DNA from: JALORV01 sp963791235
GTDB lineage: Bacteria; Pseudomonadota; Gammaproteobacteria; Burkholderiales; Burkholderiaceae_F
Assembly (NCBI GenBank): GCA_963791235.1
Contig: CAWBRW010000017.1
Span: 186,001 to 250,000 of the forward strand
Reading direction: 5' to 3'
Length of the DNA stretch: 64,000 bases
Under the pieces are notes generated by a model. That model was given only the letters and a program-made list of their open reading frames with translations, had not been told where the DNA came from and ran no database searches. How positions within the stretch are numbered: the stretch's first letter is position 1; the number at the start of each line of letters is the position of its first letter. Positions 29,370 to 39,091 of the stretch are shown in pieces. The position numbers and the translations under genes are program-made.

Positions 29370-29759
29370 ATGGCGACCTGGGTCGACGCCTGCAATACAG
29401 AAGAACTGCCTGACGGATCGCGCCGGTTGTTGCGCACGGGCGGCTGCGAGATCGCGCTGTTCAACGTGCAGGACAGGGTCTACGCGATCGACGATAGCTG
29501 CCCGCACCAGGGGTCGTCGCTGGTGGTCGGCAAGGTCGACGGGACGACAGTCATGTGCCGTGCGCATGGCCTGCGCTTCGATCTCGCCACCGGCTGCCTG
29601 CGTTCGTCGCTGCCGCTGCGCGTGAGGACATATCCGGTGCGCGTCGAAGGTGGCCGCGTGTTGATAGACGTTGCTGCGCCGGAGCGGCCGTCAGGCGAAT
29701 TCCAAACCCAATGCGGCGCGCGTAACGGATACGCGGCCGGAACCGGAGAGTCGCAATGA
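29370..29759 (+). CDS. Rieske [2Fe-2S] ferredoxin-like protein
   Basis: This 129-residue soluble protein has both Rieske cluster motifs: CPHQGSS (Cys-X-His) and CRAHGLRFD (Cys-X2-His), with the family's ALFNVQDRVYAIDD before them. It has no oxygenase domain, so it should carry electrons. The last 25 residues after GRVLIDVA are not typical of the family. The TGA overlaps the ATG of the acyl-CoA dehydrogenase gene, so the two are probably co-translated. Confidence 0.85.
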   Translation: MATWVDACNTEELPDGSRRLLRTGGCEIALFNVQDRVYAIDDSCPHQGSSLVVGKVDGTTVMCRAHGLRFDLATGCLRSSLPLRVRTYPVRVEGGRVLIDVAAPERPSGEFQTQCGARNGYAAGTGESQ

Positions 29760-31546
29760 CCTACCGTGCCCCGATCAAGGACATGTTGTTCGCGATGAAG
29801 GAGCTCGCCGGCATCGACGCCGTCGCGCAGTTGCCGGGCTTCGAGGAGGCCGGCTACGAAACCGCGCGGGCAGTGCTCGAAGAGTGCGCAAAACTCAACG
29901 AGGCGGTGATTGCGCCACTCAATTGGGAAGGCGACAAGAATCCGTCGAGCTGGAGCGATGGCAAGGTCACGACGACGCCGGGCTTCAAGGATGCGTTCCG
30001 ACAGTACGCCGAGGGCGGCTGGCAGGGGCTGCAGCACCCGCTCGAGTTCGGCGGGCAGGGTCTGCCCAAGTTGATCGGTTCGGCCTGCATCGAGATCAAC
30101 AACAGCGCGAACCTGAGCTTCGCGCTGTGCCCACTGCTGACCGACGGCGCGATCGAGGCACTCCTGACCGCCGGCACGCCCGAGCAGCAGCAACTCTGGA
30201 TCCCGAAGATGATCTCCGGCGACTGGACCGGCACGATGAACCTGACCGAGGCGCAGGCCGGCAGCGATCTCGCACTGGTGCGCACGCGCGCCGAGCCGCA
30301 GGTCGACGGCAGCTACAAGGTCTTCGGCACCAAGACCTTCATCACGTACGGCGAGCACGACATGGCCGAGAACATCGTGCACCTGGTGCTGGCGCGGGTC
30401 AGAGGCGCGCCGGCCGGAGTCAAGGGGATTTCGCTCTTCATCGTGCCGAAGTTCCTCGTCAATGCCAATGGCTCGCTCGGCCCGCGCAACGACGTTCACT
30501 GCGTGAGCATCGAGCACAAGCTGGGCATCAAGGCGAGCCCGACGGCCGTACTGCAGTTCGGCGACCTGGGTGGCGCCGCGGGCTACCTCGTCGGCGAGGA
30601 GAACCGCGGGCTCGAGTACATGTTCATCATGATGAACGCGGCGCGCTACGCGGTCGGCGTGCAAGGCATCGCGGTCGCCGAGCGCGCCTACCAGAAAGCG
30701 GTCGGGTACGCGCGCGAGCGCGTGCAGTCGCGTCCGGTCGACGGTTCGACGCCCGGTTCGGCGACGATCATCCACCACCCGGACGTGCAGCGCATGCTGA
30801 TGACGATGCGCGCGCTGACCGAAGGCTGCCGTGCGATGGCGGCGGTGGCAGCGGCCGCGTACGACGCTGCGCACGCGCACCCAGAGGCGGAGACGCGTAA
30901 GCAGAACCTGGCCTTCTACGAGTTCCTGGTGCCGCTGCACAAGGGCTTCTCGACCGAGATGAGCCTGGAAGCGGCGAGCCTCGGCATCCAGGTGCACGGC
31001 GGCATGGGCTTCATCGAGGAAACCGGCGCCGCGCAGTACCTGCGCGATGCGCGGATCCTGACAATCTACGAAGGGACGACCGCGATCCAGGCGAACGATC
31101 TCGTCGGTCGCAAGACGCTGCGCGACGGCGGCCGGACCGCGCGAGCAATCGCGCAGCAGATCGAAGCAACGGAAGCCGAACTGCTGAAGCACGGCAGCGC
31201 CAACTCGGGTGCGGTCGCGACGCGGCTCGCCGCCGCGCGCAGGGACTTCCTCGATGTCGTTGAGTACGTCGTCGCGCACGCCAAGTCGGACCCGAACGCG
31301 GTGTTCGCAGGATCGGTGCCGTACCTGATGCTGGGCGGCAACCTCGTCGCCGGCTGGCAGATGGCACGCGCGCTGCTCGTCGCGGAGCAGCGGCTGGCGG
31401 CGGGCGAGGACACCGGTTTCATGAGCGCGAAGATCGCCACCGCGCGCTTCTACGGTGACCACATCCTGAGCCGCACGTCCGGCCTGCGCGACAGCATCGT
31501 CGACGGCGCGGCCGGTGTCGCTGAAATGGCACTCGACGCGTACTGA
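29756..31546 (+). CDS. Acyl-CoA dehydrogenase, long C-terminal-domain type
   Basis: This 596-residue flavoenzyme starts MTYRAPIKDMLFAMKEL, as in the longer acyl-CoA dehydrogenases (about 590-600 residues) with an extra C-terminal domain. Visible motifs are the FAD-contact TEAQAGSDLA, IQVHGGMGFIEE and ILTIYEGTTAIQANDL; the latter carries the glutamate region of the active site. This class includes enzymes resembling DmdC, which oxidise methylthiopropionyl-CoA, as well as FadE-type enzymes; sequence alone does not decide. It follows the Rieske gene with a four-base overlap. Confidence 0.9.
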   Translation: MTYRAPIKDMLFAMKELAGIDAVAQLPGFEEAGYETARAVLEECAKLNEAVIAPLNWEGDKNPSSWSDGKVTTTPGFKDAFRQYAEGGWQGLQHPLEFGGQGLPKLIGSACIEINNSANLSFALCPLLTDGAIEALLTAGTPEQQQLWIPKMISGDWTGTMNLTEAQAGSDLALVRTRAEPQVDGSYKVFGTKTFITYGEHDMAENIVHLVLARVRGAPAGVKGISLFIVPKFLVNANGSLGPRNDVHCVSIEHKLGIKASPTAVLQFGDLGGAAGYLVGEENRGLEYMFIMMNAARYAVGVQGIAVAERAYQKAVGYARERVQSRPVDGSTPGSATIIHHPDVQRMLMTMRALTEGCRAMAAVAAAAYDAAHAHPEAETRKQNLAFYEFLVPLHKGFSTEMSLEAASLGIQVHGGMGFIEETGAAQYLRDARILTIYEGTTAIQANDLVGRKTLRDGGRTARAIAQQIEATEAELLKHGSANSGAVATRLAAARRDFLDVVEYVVAHAKSDPNAVFAGSVPYLMLGGNLVAGWQMARALLVAEQRLAAGEDTGFMSAKIATARFYGDHILSRTSGLRDSIVDGAAGVAEMALDAY

Positions 31547-31574
31547 ACATCCATGCGGTACTGGAGTAGTTGCA

Positions 31575-32222
31575 GTGAAGTCTTTGAAGATCGATTTTGT
31601 CTCCGACATCACCTGTCCGTGGTGCGCGATCGGCCTGCACTCGCTCGAGCAGGCGCTGGCGCGCGTCGGCGATGACCTGCGGGCGGAGCTGCGCCTGCAT
31701 CCGTTCGAGCTGAATCCTGACATTCCGCCGGAAGGCGAAGACATCCTCGAGTACGCGGCGCGCAAGTACGGCGCGAGCGCGAACGAGATGACCAGACGGC
31801 AGTCGCTGATCCGCGAACGTGCCGCGGCTGTTGGCCTCCGGTTCAGCACCCGCACGCGCGTGTGGAACACGTTTGACGCCCACCGCCTGCTCCACTGGGC
31901 AGGGCTCGATGGCCGGCAACGCGCGCTGAAGCACGCATTGCTTGTCGCCTATCACACCCGCGGCGAGAACCCGGGCGACCGCGAAGTGCTGCTGCGCGCA
32001 GCCGCCGAGGCCGGGCTCGACGCCGGGCGGGCGCGCGAGGTGCTGAGCGCGAACGAGTTCGCCGACGAGGTCCGCGCGGCGCTGCATCACTGGAGGTTGC
32101 TCGGGATCGAGGTAGTGCCGACGATCATCGTCGACGAGCGTCTCATGATCCAGGGCGGCTACCCGCCGCAGGCTTTCGAGCAGATGCTGCGCGAAATCGC
32201 CGCCGGCCTCACTCCGGCTTGA
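31575..32222 (+). CDS. DsbA family oxidoreductase, FrnE type
   Basis: This 215-residue protein has the thioredoxin-like CPWC motif in FVSDITCPWCAIG and the cis-proline region EVVPTIIVDE, and ends IQGGYPPQAFEQMLREI. It lacks a signal peptide, so it acts in the cytoplasm, as FrnE-type DsbA proteins do. I chose the GTG at 31575, with GGAG upstream, since the longer in-frame start overlaps the dehydrogenase gene and adds no family sequence. Its 3' end faces the convergent YeiH gene. Confidence 0.87.
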   Translation: MKSLKIDFVSDITCPWCAIGLHSLEQALARVGDDLRAELRLHPFELNPDIPPEGEDILEYAARKYGASANEMTRRQSLIRERAAAVGLRFSTRTRVWNTFDAHRLLHWAGLDGRQRALKHALLVAYHTRGENPGDREVLLRAAAEAGLDAGRAREVLSANEFADEVRAALHHWRLLGIEVVPTIIVDERLMIQGGYPPQAFEQMLREIAAGLTPA

Positions 32223-32300
32223 ACCGGACCGCTCCCGCCGCGTAAGCGGCGCGGCGCGATGTGCGCGGCGCCGGGCAGGAATCGGGGGCCATTCAGCGCT

Positions 32301-33323
32301 TCACTGCGCCCAGCGCAGCAGCAGCAGAACGAGCAGCGCGAGGAAGATCGTCTCGCCGATCATCAGCACGATCGGCTTGATGCCGACGGTCGCGAGTTCC
32401 TTCAGCTGAGTCTTCATTCCGATGCCGGCGATCGACGCCACCAGGCACCAGCGCGAGACATCATTGCCCAGCACCAGCACCGGCTTCGGGATCCAGCCCA
32501 GGCTGTTGATCACGACCAGCATTGCGAACGCGACCGCGAACCACGGCAGCAGCGGCGGCCGTGCGGCGCCGGCCGCGCCTTTGATTCCCCCGATGCCCAT
32601 GCGCGTGATCATCACCGCAACGACGATCACCGGCAACAGCATCGCGACCCGCATCAGCTTGACCAGCGTCGCTGCGTCGCCGGTTTCGCGCGAGATGCTG
32701 TAACCGGCGCCGACGACCTGCGCGACGTCGTGAATCGTGCCGCCGAGGAAGATGCCGGCCTGGCTTGGGCCGAGATCGAGCGCATGCACGATCATCGGGT
32801 AGGCAATCATCGCCACCGTCGACAGCGCACTGACGCCGATTACCGTGAACAGCGTCGCGCGTTCCTTCAACGGGTGATTCGGCAGCGCCGCGGCGAGTGC
32901 CAGTGCGGCCGATGCGCCGCAGATCGCGGTCGCGCCACCGGTTAGCAGGCCGAACAGTCCCTTGAATCCAAACAGCCGCGCCGCGATCACGGAAGCGACG
33001 ATCGTCAACGCCACCGTGCCGACGACCAGCAGTGGCGGGAACCAGCCCAGCGCGGTCACCTGGTCGATCGTGATGCGCAGGCCGAGCAGCGCAACGCCGA
33101 TGCGCAGCACCTCGCGCCCGGTGAAGCCGACGCCTGCGGCGCACGGACCCTCAGCGGAAAGGAAGTTCATCGCCATGCCGAGCAGCAGCGCGAACAGCAA
33201 CACGGGCGCGCCGTAGTGCTCGGACAGAAAGGTGGCCGCAGCGGCAACGACGCCGCAGGCCAGAACGCCGGGAAACAGCGCGCGGGTCCGGGCCGGCAGC
33301 CCGCCGATCGTCAGGGTGGTCAT
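32301..33323 (-). CDS. YeiH family putative sulfate exporter
   Basis: This 340-residue membrane protein has about ten segments and the family motifs GREVLRIGVALLGLRI, TGGATAICGASAALAL and GTIHDVAQVVGAG. YeiH/UPF0324 proteins are annotated as putative sulfate exporters; evidence for the substrate is thin. The ATG at 33323 follows the acyl-CoA ligase gene by 35 bases, so it may be the last gene of the minus-strand catabolic run. That run also holds a TauD-type dioxygenase. Confidence 0.87.
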   Translation of the reverse strand: MTTLTIGGLPARTRALFPGVLACGVVAAAATFLSEHYGAPVLLFALLLGMAMNFLSAEGPCAAGVGFTGREVLRIGVALLGLRITIDQVTALGWFPPLLVVGTVALTIVASVIAARLFGFKGLFGLLTGGATAICGASAALALAAALPNHPLKERATLFTVIGVSALSTVAMIAYPMIVHALDLGPSQAGIFLGGTIHDVAQVVGAGYSISRETGDAATLVKLMRVAMLLPVIVVAVMITRMGIGGIKGAAGAARPPLLPWFAVAFAMLVVINSLGWIPKPVLVLGNDVSRWCLVASIAGIGMKTQLKELATVGIKPIVLMIGETIFLALLVLLLLRWAQ

Positions 33324-33358
33324 GTCAAGTGCGCCGGACCTGAAGTCAGGCGGCGGGG

Positions 33359-34987
33359 TCAGGCGGTCGGCAGCTTGTAGTCCTTGAACATCTCGCGAAG
33401 CTTGTTCTTCTGCATCTTGCCGGTCGCGCCGAGCGGGATGCTGTCGACGAAGACGACGTCGTCCGGCGTCCACCACTTCGCGATCTTGCCGTCGAAGAAT
33501 TTCAGCATCTCGTCGCGCGTGACCTCCGTGTTGGGCTTCGTCATCACAACCAGCAGCGGGCGCTCGTCCCACTTCGGATGCCTGGCCGCGATGCAGGCTG
33601 CCATTGCAACCGCCGGATGCGCGACCGCGATATTCTCGAGATCGATCGACCCGATCCACTCGCCGCCGGACTTGATCAGGTCCTTGCTGCGGTCGGTGAT
33701 CTGCATGAAACCATCGGCGTCGATCGTCGACACGTCGCCGGTCGGAAACCACCCATTGTCGAGTGGGTTGCCACCTTCGCCCTTGAAGTAGCTCGAGATG
33801 ATCCACGGTCCGCGCACCATCAGTTCGCCGGCTGCCTTGCCGTCGTGCGGCAGTTCCTTGCCGTCGGCATCGACGATCTTCATGTCGACGCCATACACGG
33901 CACGGCCCTGCTTGGCCTGCACGGCCAGCCGCTCGTCGGGGCTCATGAAGGAGTGGCGCGGCTTCAGCGTGCAGACGGTACCGAGCGGGCTCATCTCGGT
34001 CATGCCCCAGGCGTGGAGCACCTGCACGTTGTAGCGCTCCTGGAACGCGCGAGTCATCGCCTGTGGGCAGGCGGAGCCGCCGATCACCGTGCGGCGCATC
34101 GTGCTGAAGTTGAGGCCATTCGCTTCGACGTATGCGAGCAGGCCCTGCCAGACCGTTGGTACGCCGGCCGACGTCGTGACGCCCTCGGACTCGAACAGCT
34201 CATACAGCGACTTGCCGTCGAGCCACGGGCCCGGATAAACGACCTTGGCGCCGACCATGCACGCGACATAGGGTAGGCCCCAGGCGTTGACATGAAACAT
34301 CGGCACGACCGGCAGGATCACGTCATTCGCCGAGCAGTTCAGCGAATCGGGAAGCGCCGCCGCGTAGGTGTGCAGCACCGTTGAGCGATGGCTGTACAGC
34401 GCGCCCTTCGGGTTGCCGGTGGTGCCCGACGTGTAGCACAGCGACGACGCGGTGTTCTCGTCAAACGTCGGCCAGTCGAAGCTCGGCGAATTACCTTCCA
34501 CCATGTCCTCGTAGCAGAACAGGTTGGGGATCTTGCTGCTCGCGGGCATGTGCGCGCGGTCGGTCATCGCGACGAAGGCCCTGATCGTGCGCACGCGGCT
34601 CGCGATCGCCTCGACCAGCGGCAGGAAGGTGAGGTCGAAGAACAGGATCTGGTCTTCGGCGTGATCCGCGATCCAGACGACCTGGTCCGGATGCAGGCGC
34701 GGGTTCATCGTGTGCAGCACCGCGCCCGAGCCGGACACCGCGTAATAAAGCTCCATGTGGCGGTAGCCGTTCCAGGCGAGCGTCGCGACGCGCTGCCCGA
34801 TGCCGATTCCGCGCGCGGCGAGCGCATTGGCCATGCGGCGAGCGCGCTGCGCCATGTCGCGGTAGGTGTAGCGGTGCACGTCGCCCTCGACGCGGCGGGA
34901 GACGATCGCCTGCTCGCCATGGTGGCGTTCCGCGTGCGTCAGCAGCGACGAGATCAGCAGCGGCTGCTGCATCATCGATCCGTTCAT
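33359..34987 (-). CDS. Acyl-CoA synthetase (AMP-forming)
   Basis: This 542-residue ANL-family ligase has the P-loop-like CYTSGTTGNPKG, the aromatic/adenine-binding HAWGMTEMSPLG, the hinge WFPTGDVSTIDADG, and the catalytic lysine motif at the end (IPLGATGKMQKNKLRE). Length and motifs resemble fadD-like and DmdB-type (3-methylthiopropionyl-CoA) ligases. The ATG at 34987 has GGAGGA upstream. It should activate a carboxylic acid for the acyl-CoA dehydrogenase encoded on the facing strand; the substrate is not identifiable. Confidence 0.88.
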   Translation of the reverse strand: MNGSMMQQPLLISSLLTHAERHHGEQAIVSRRVEGDVHRYTYRDMAQRARRMANALAARGIGIGQRVATLAWNGYRHMELYYAVSGSGAVLHTMNPRLHPDQVVWIADHAEDQILFFDLTFLPLVEAIASRVRTIRAFVAMTDRAHMPASSKIPNLFCYEDMVEGNSPSFDWPTFDENTASSLCYTSGTTGNPKGALYSHRSTVLHTYAAALPDSLNCSANDVILPVVPMFHVNAWGLPYVACMVGAKVVYPGPWLDGKSLYELFESEGVTTSAGVPTVWQGLLAYVEANGLNFSTMRRTVIGGSACPQAMTRAFQERYNVQVLHAWGMTEMSPLGTVCTLKPRHSFMSPDERLAVQAKQGRAVYGVDMKIVDADGKELPHDGKAAGELMVRGPWIISSYFKGEGGNPLDNGWFPTGDVSTIDADGFMQITDRSKDLIKSGGEWIGSIDLENIAVAHPAVAMAACIAARHPKWDERPLLVVMTKPNTEVTRDEMLKFFDGKIAKWWTPDDVVFVDSIPLGATGKMQKNKLREMFKDYKLPTA

Positions 34988-35029
34988 GTGTCCTCCAGGG
35001 ATTTCTATATTCAGATAGGAATGGGTTTG

Positions 35030-36373
35030 TCAGACCGCCGCGGCGGGGGTCGCGCCGTTCACCTCGACCGGCACCGCGCGCGCGCGGGCAAGGTCGGGTT
35101 CGTAGCTGCGTGACGCCAGGATGAAGAACAGCGCGGCCAGCAGGCCGAAGGCCGGAATGATCGTCAGCGCCGACTGCAGGCCGAGCGCGTCGGACAGCAC
35201 GCCGGTGATGAATGGGCCCGCAGCGAGGCCGAACAGGTTCTGGAACAACGCGAGCACCGAAGCGCCGGTCGCGCGCACGCCGGGGTGCACGACGTCGATC
35301 ACGACCGCGGAGACCGGGCCGACGGTGCAGGTCATCAGGAATCCGCCGAGCGCGATCAGTGCGAACTGCGTCGACGCGGACAACGCGGCCGAACCGGTCG
35401 CAGCGAAAGCCGGCATCAGTACGCCGAGCGCGACCACGCACAGCAGCGCCATTGCGAGCAGCTTGTTGCGTGCGCGCCGCGCGCCGGCGCGGTCGGCCAC
35501 GCTGCCCCAGACGACGCTGCCCACTGCGCCGCATAGCACGACCAGTGCGGCCTTGACGCCGGCCTGGTCGGGCGCGATGCCGTGGTAACGGTTCAGGAAG
35601 CTCGGCAGCCACGACCAGATGGCCGAGACGACGACCAGTTGCGCGGCGCCGCCGAGGCAGACCCAGAGCATAGTGGGCGAACGCACCAGCGCCTTGGCGA
35701 TGAACTTCGCGGTGCTGGCGGTGGACTTTGTCGCCTGGTTCAGCTCGGGCGTAAGGTCGACCGTGCGGTAGTCACGCACCTTCAGATACAGCAGCGCGAG
35801 CAGCAATCCCGGAATGCCTACGACGCCAAACGCGGCCTTCCAGCCCCACTTGGCTGCGATCAACCCGCCCAGCATCACGCCGAGCACCGAGCCCACCGAG
35901 GCCGCAGCGAAGAACGCCGCCAGCAGGGCGGAGCGCATGCGCGCCGGGAAGACGCTGGCGATCAGCGCGGCGCCGACCGAGCCGTAGCCCGCTTCGCCGA
36001 GACCGACGAAGGCGCGCGCAGCGAAGAGCTGCGAGTAACTGCGCGTGAACATGCACGAGATCGTCGCCAGGCTCCAGATCGTGGCCATCGCGACGATGCT
36101 CTTCACGCGGCTGTAGCGATCCGCAAGCAGTGCGACGGGCAGTGCACCGATTGCGACCGTCACCGAGACCACTGAGACCAGCGCGCCAAGCTGCTTGTCC
36201 GACAGGTCCCACTCGGCCTTCATGTAGGGAAACAGCGAGACGATCACCTGGCGGTCGATGTAGTCGACCAGCATCAGCCCGATCGTCATCACGAATGCGA
36301 ACCACGCCTGACCTTTGCCGATCAGGTACTCGTCCGGCAGTCCTCTCCTCGATTCGAAGGCGTGCGCGTTCAT
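35030..36373 (-). CDS. MFS transporter
   Basis: This 447-residue transporter has twelve membrane segments and an early VDYIDRQVIVSLFPY, as in the hexuronate/aromatic acid and sphingolipid-transporter-like MFS branch, then the loop ADRYSRVKS and GLGEAGYGSVG. I chose the ATG at 36373, which precedes a polar N-terminal stretch of 20 residues before the first membrane segment; the longer frame extends into the quinone oxidoreductase gene. It lies between the CoA ligase and quinone oxidoreductase genes and probably imports the acid that the ligase activates. Confidence 0.87.
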   Translation of the reverse strand: MNAHAFESRRGLPDEYLIGKGQAWFAFVMTIGLMLVDYIDRQVIVSLFPYMKAEWDLSDKQLGALVSVVSVTVAIGALPVALLADRYSRVKSIVAMATIWSLATISCMFTRSYSQLFAARAFVGLGEAGYGSVGAALIASVFPARMRSALLAAFFAAASVGSVLGVMLGGLIAAKWGWKAAFGVVGIPGLLLALLYLKVRDYRTVDLTPELNQATKSTASTAKFIAKALVRSPTMLWVCLGGAAQLVVVSAIWSWLPSFLNRYHGIAPDQAGVKAALVVLCGAVGSVVWGSVADRAGARRARNKLLAMALLCVVALGVLMPAFAATGSAALSASTQFALIALGGFLMTCTVGPVSAVVIDVVHPGVRATGASVLALFQNLFGLAAGPFITGVLSDALGLQSALTIIPAFGLLAALFFILASRSYEPDLARARAVPVEVNGATPAAAV

Positions 36374-36383
36374 CTTGCCCGCC

Positions 36384-37355
36384 TCACGGAACCAGCACGG
36401 TCGCGCCAACCGTCCTGCGCGACTCGAGCGCGCGATGCGCGTCGGCGGCGTCGGCCAGCGCGAACGTCTGCTTGGGTTCGCTGACGATCTTGCCGGCGAG
36501 CACCATTGCGAAGACATCCTGGGCCATCGCCAGCATGTGCGAGCGCGGGGTCGCGTAGTGAATCATTGCCGGCCGCGTAAACCAGATCGAGCCCTTGACC
36601 GCGAGCAGCGTGGAGTCGATCACGACCGGGCCCGAACTGGTGCCATTGGACACCAGCGTGCCGCGTACCTGCAGGCTGTCGAGCGAGGCCAACAACGTGT
36701 CTTTGCCGACCGAGTCGTAGACGACTGGAACGCCCTTGCCGCCGGTGATCTCGCGCACCCGCTTCGCGATGTCCTCGCGCGGCGCGACGATCGTGTGCGC
36801 GCAACCGTTCTCGCGTGCGAGGGCGGCCTTCTCGTCGGAGCTGACGACGCCGATCATCGTGACGCCGATCGCGCGCGCCCACTGGCAGGCAATCAGACCA
36901 ACACCGCCGGCTGCCGCGTGATACAGGATGGTCTCGCCGCCGTTCAGAGGAAAGACCTGCCGGAACAGGTACTGCGCCGTCATGCCTTTCATGATGATCG
37001 TTGCTGCCGTGCGATCGGAGATGCCTGCGGGAATGGGAATCAGGACGTCGGCCGGCATTACGCGAACGTCCGAATATGCGCCCTGGGGGCCGAGCAGGTA
37101 GCCGACCCGGTCGCCGACCTTGATGTCGGTGACGCCGGGGCCGACCGCTTCGACGACGCCGACCGCATCGGAGCCGAGCCCGCTCGGCAGCGGCGCCGGA
37201 TAACGTCCGGTGCGGAAGTAGACGTCGATGAAGTTGACCGCGATGAAGGTATGGCGCACGCGCGCCTGCCCCGGGCCGGGCTCGCCGACGTCGACGGTCT
37301 CGAGCTTGAGCACTTCGGGGCCGCCGGTCTCGTAGAAGCGAATTGCCTTGGGCAC
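36384..37355 (-). CDS. NADPH:quinone oxidoreductase, zinc-free MDR family
   Basis: This 323-residue protein has the quinone oxidoreductase layout: GGPEVLKLETVDVGEPGPG at the start, FIDVYFRTGRYPAPLPSGLG in the catalytic domain, and the nucleotide-binding AAAGGVGLIACQWA. The zinc ligands of alcohol dehydrogenases are absent. The start is GTG at 37355 with AGGAG upstream. It is in line with the MFS and hydrolase genes, with 10 and 32 bases between stops and starts. Confidence 0.88.
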   Translation of the reverse strand: MPKAIRFYETGGPEVLKLETVDVGEPGPGQARVRHTFIAVNFIDVYFRTGRYPAPLPSGLGSDAVGVVEAVGPGVTDIKVGDRVGYLLGPQGAYSDVRVMPADVLIPIPAGISDRTAATIIMKGMTAQYLFRQVFPLNGGETILYHAAAGGVGLIACQWARAIGVTMIGVVSSDEKAALARENGCAHTIVAPREDIAKRVREITGGKGVPVVYDSVGKDTLLASLDSLQVRGTLVSNGTSSGPVVIDSTLLAVKGSIWFTRPAMIHYATPRSHMLAMAQDVFAMVLAGKIVSEPKQTFALADAADAHRALESRRTVGATVLVP

Positions 37356-37387
37356 AGCATTCTCCTGTTGTAGTCGCGGTCGCGCCG

Positions 37388-37978
37388 TCAGGCGGCGCGC
37401 GCTTCGTTCGCGCCGGTCAGCGCCAGCTCGCGGATGAACGCGGCGGCCTGCGGCCATTCGCCATAGCCCGAAGCCGGATTCAGGTGGCCGACTTCGCCGA
37501 GATCGACGAAGCGGCTGCCCCAGTCACGCGCGAGTCCAGAAACGCGCTCGAATCGGCCGAGCGGATCGTTGCGGCTCGCGCCTACGATGCTGGGGAAGGG
37601 CAGTGGCTTGCGCGGCACCGGCAGCCAGCCGCTTGCGGCAAGCGAGCTCATCGTCGGATAGCCCTCCGGCATCGGCATCTCGAAGTCCGGAGGTGCCGCC
37701 AGCAGCGCGCCGCGGATCAGCTTGCGCGAGCGGTGCGGCGTTGCTGCCCAGTGCGCGAGCGTGATCACGCCGCCGCTGTGCGCGACGATGATCACCGGAC
37801 CGCCGATTGCCATCAGCTCGCGGTCGATGGCTTCGACGCGCGCCGCGCGGTCGAGGTTGTCGCGACCCATCGGCGGCACCGTGCGTACCCGCGGCAGCTT
37901 CGCTGCAAGCAGGGTCTGCCAGTGCTGGTCAACATGGTCGCGCAGCCCCGGAACGATCAGGACAGTTGGCTCGGCCAT
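37388..37978 (-). CDS. RBBP9/YdeN family alpha/beta hydrolase
   Basis: This 196-residue serine hydrolase has the nucleophile motif VAHSGGVITLAHW, the acid region GASRNDPLG and the late histidine in GEVGHLNPASGYGEW, which complete the catalytic triad. Opening TVLIVPGLRDHVDQHWQT is typical of this family. The substrate is unknown. It lies seven bases after the BKACE gene, in the same minus-strand run. Confidence 0.86.
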   Translation of the reverse strand: MAEPTVLIVPGLRDHVDQHWQTLLAAKLPRVRTVPPMGRDNLDRAARVEAIDRELMAIGGPVIIVAHSGGVITLAHWAATPHRSRKLIRGALLAAPPDFEMPMPEGYPTMSSLAASGWLPVPRKPLPFPSIVGASRNDPLGRFERVSGLARDWGSRFVDLGEVGHLNPASGYGEWPQAAAFIRELALTGANEARAA

Positions 37979-37985
37979 CGTTTCC

Positions 37986-39045
37986 TCAGGCGGCCTGCTT
38001 CAGCGCGCCGAGCTGCTTCGGCTTGCGGTTGGGGGCGAAGCCGTTCGCGGCCAGCGTTTCGTCGGCGTTCTTGTAGAACGTGCCGATCCTGTAGATCTGG
38101 CGCGCTTCCTTCGCGTTGGCGACCGGGCGACCGACCTCGCGCGCGATGCGCACCAGCTGCTCGATCTGCTTGACCGAACCCATCTTGGTCTTGCGGTCCT
38201 GCGTCCAGATGTTGTCCTCGATGCCGCAGCGCACGTGCAGGCCCATCGCGATCGCCATCATGTTCAGCGGCAGCACGTTGAGCATCGACGTCTCGAGCGT
38301 CAGCACCGCGCCATCGGGCGTGGCGCGCACGAAGTTCGCGAGGTTGTAGATGTTCGGTGCGTCGAAGCCGCCGCCGATCGCGACCCAGGTCAGGATCAGC
38401 GGCACGTTGCAGACGCCGCGACGCATCATCCGCTCGACGGTCTCGAGCTGCGTGATGTTCGCAAGCTGGAAGTGCGTCTGGATGCCGTTGGCCGACAGGC
38501 GGCTTGATGTGCTCCTCGACCCACTCGGGGCCGGCCGGGATCGTCATCTCGCGGTAGGCGCGGTAGTTGACCGGCTCGGCGAGCGAGGTGCCGGCGATGT
38601 CGGCGTCGATCATCTGCTCGACGACGTTCATCTGGTTGCTGTTGATCGCGATCGTCACCTGGTCGGGCGTCGGCTTCAGGTCGGCGAGCATGTGGCGCGT
38701 GTCGTCGGACAGCCACTTGGCGACTTCACCGTCGCTTTCCGGGGCGAAGGAGATCGAGCCGCCGACCTGGATGATCAGTTCGGGCACGCGGGCACGGATG
38801 CCGGCGATCAGCTCGTTGAACTTGGACAGCCGCTTGCTGCCCTTGCCGTCTGGCTCGCGCACGTGCAGGTGCAGCACGGTGGCGCCGGCGTTGTAGCAGT
38901 CGACCGCCTTCTGGATCTGCTCCTCCATCGTCACCGGAATGTCGTCCGGGAAGTCCGAGGGCATCCACTCGGGTCCGTAAGGCGCGACCGTGATGACGAG
39001 CTTGTCCTGGTTTTCAGGGAAGAGGGAACCGTCGAGGAAGTTCAT
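37986..39045 (-). CDS. BKACE family beta-keto acid cleavage enzyme (one frame break)
   Basis: This enzyme family (formerly DUF849) condenses a beta-keto acid with acetyl-CoA to give acetoacetate and a new CoA ester, using zinc. The zinc-binding motif ATVLHLHVREPDG is visible near residue 60, with LIIQVGGSISF and IAGTSLAEPVNYRAY after it. The frame breaks near 38497 by one extra C: HIKPPVG should read on as RLSANGIQTHFQLANI. The rest carries WVAIGGGFDAPNIYN and an end rich in Lys. The restored protein is about 352 residues. AGGA precedes the ATG. Confidence 0.85.
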
Positions 39046-39091
39046 TTGCTGTCCTATGCGTAGTCGAATGGGTCGGGGTTAGAGCGATCGG

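Noticed and set aside
29480..31870. A 796-codon minus-strand frame opposite the acyl-CoA dehydrogenase
   Set aside because: The plus strand has all dehydrogenase motifs; the minus frame has shadow composition and no family pattern.
32231..32250. Hairpin between the DsbA and YeiH genes as a terminator
   Set aside because: The GCCGC/GCGGC stem with GTAA loop has no T tract on either strand, so a Rho-independent terminator is not supported.
29756..34987. A definite DMSP demethylation pathway (dmdB, dmdC)
   Set aside because: The ligase and dehydrogenase resemble these families, but so do many fatty acid enzymes, and no dmdA or dmdD is present. I gave no dmd gene symbols.
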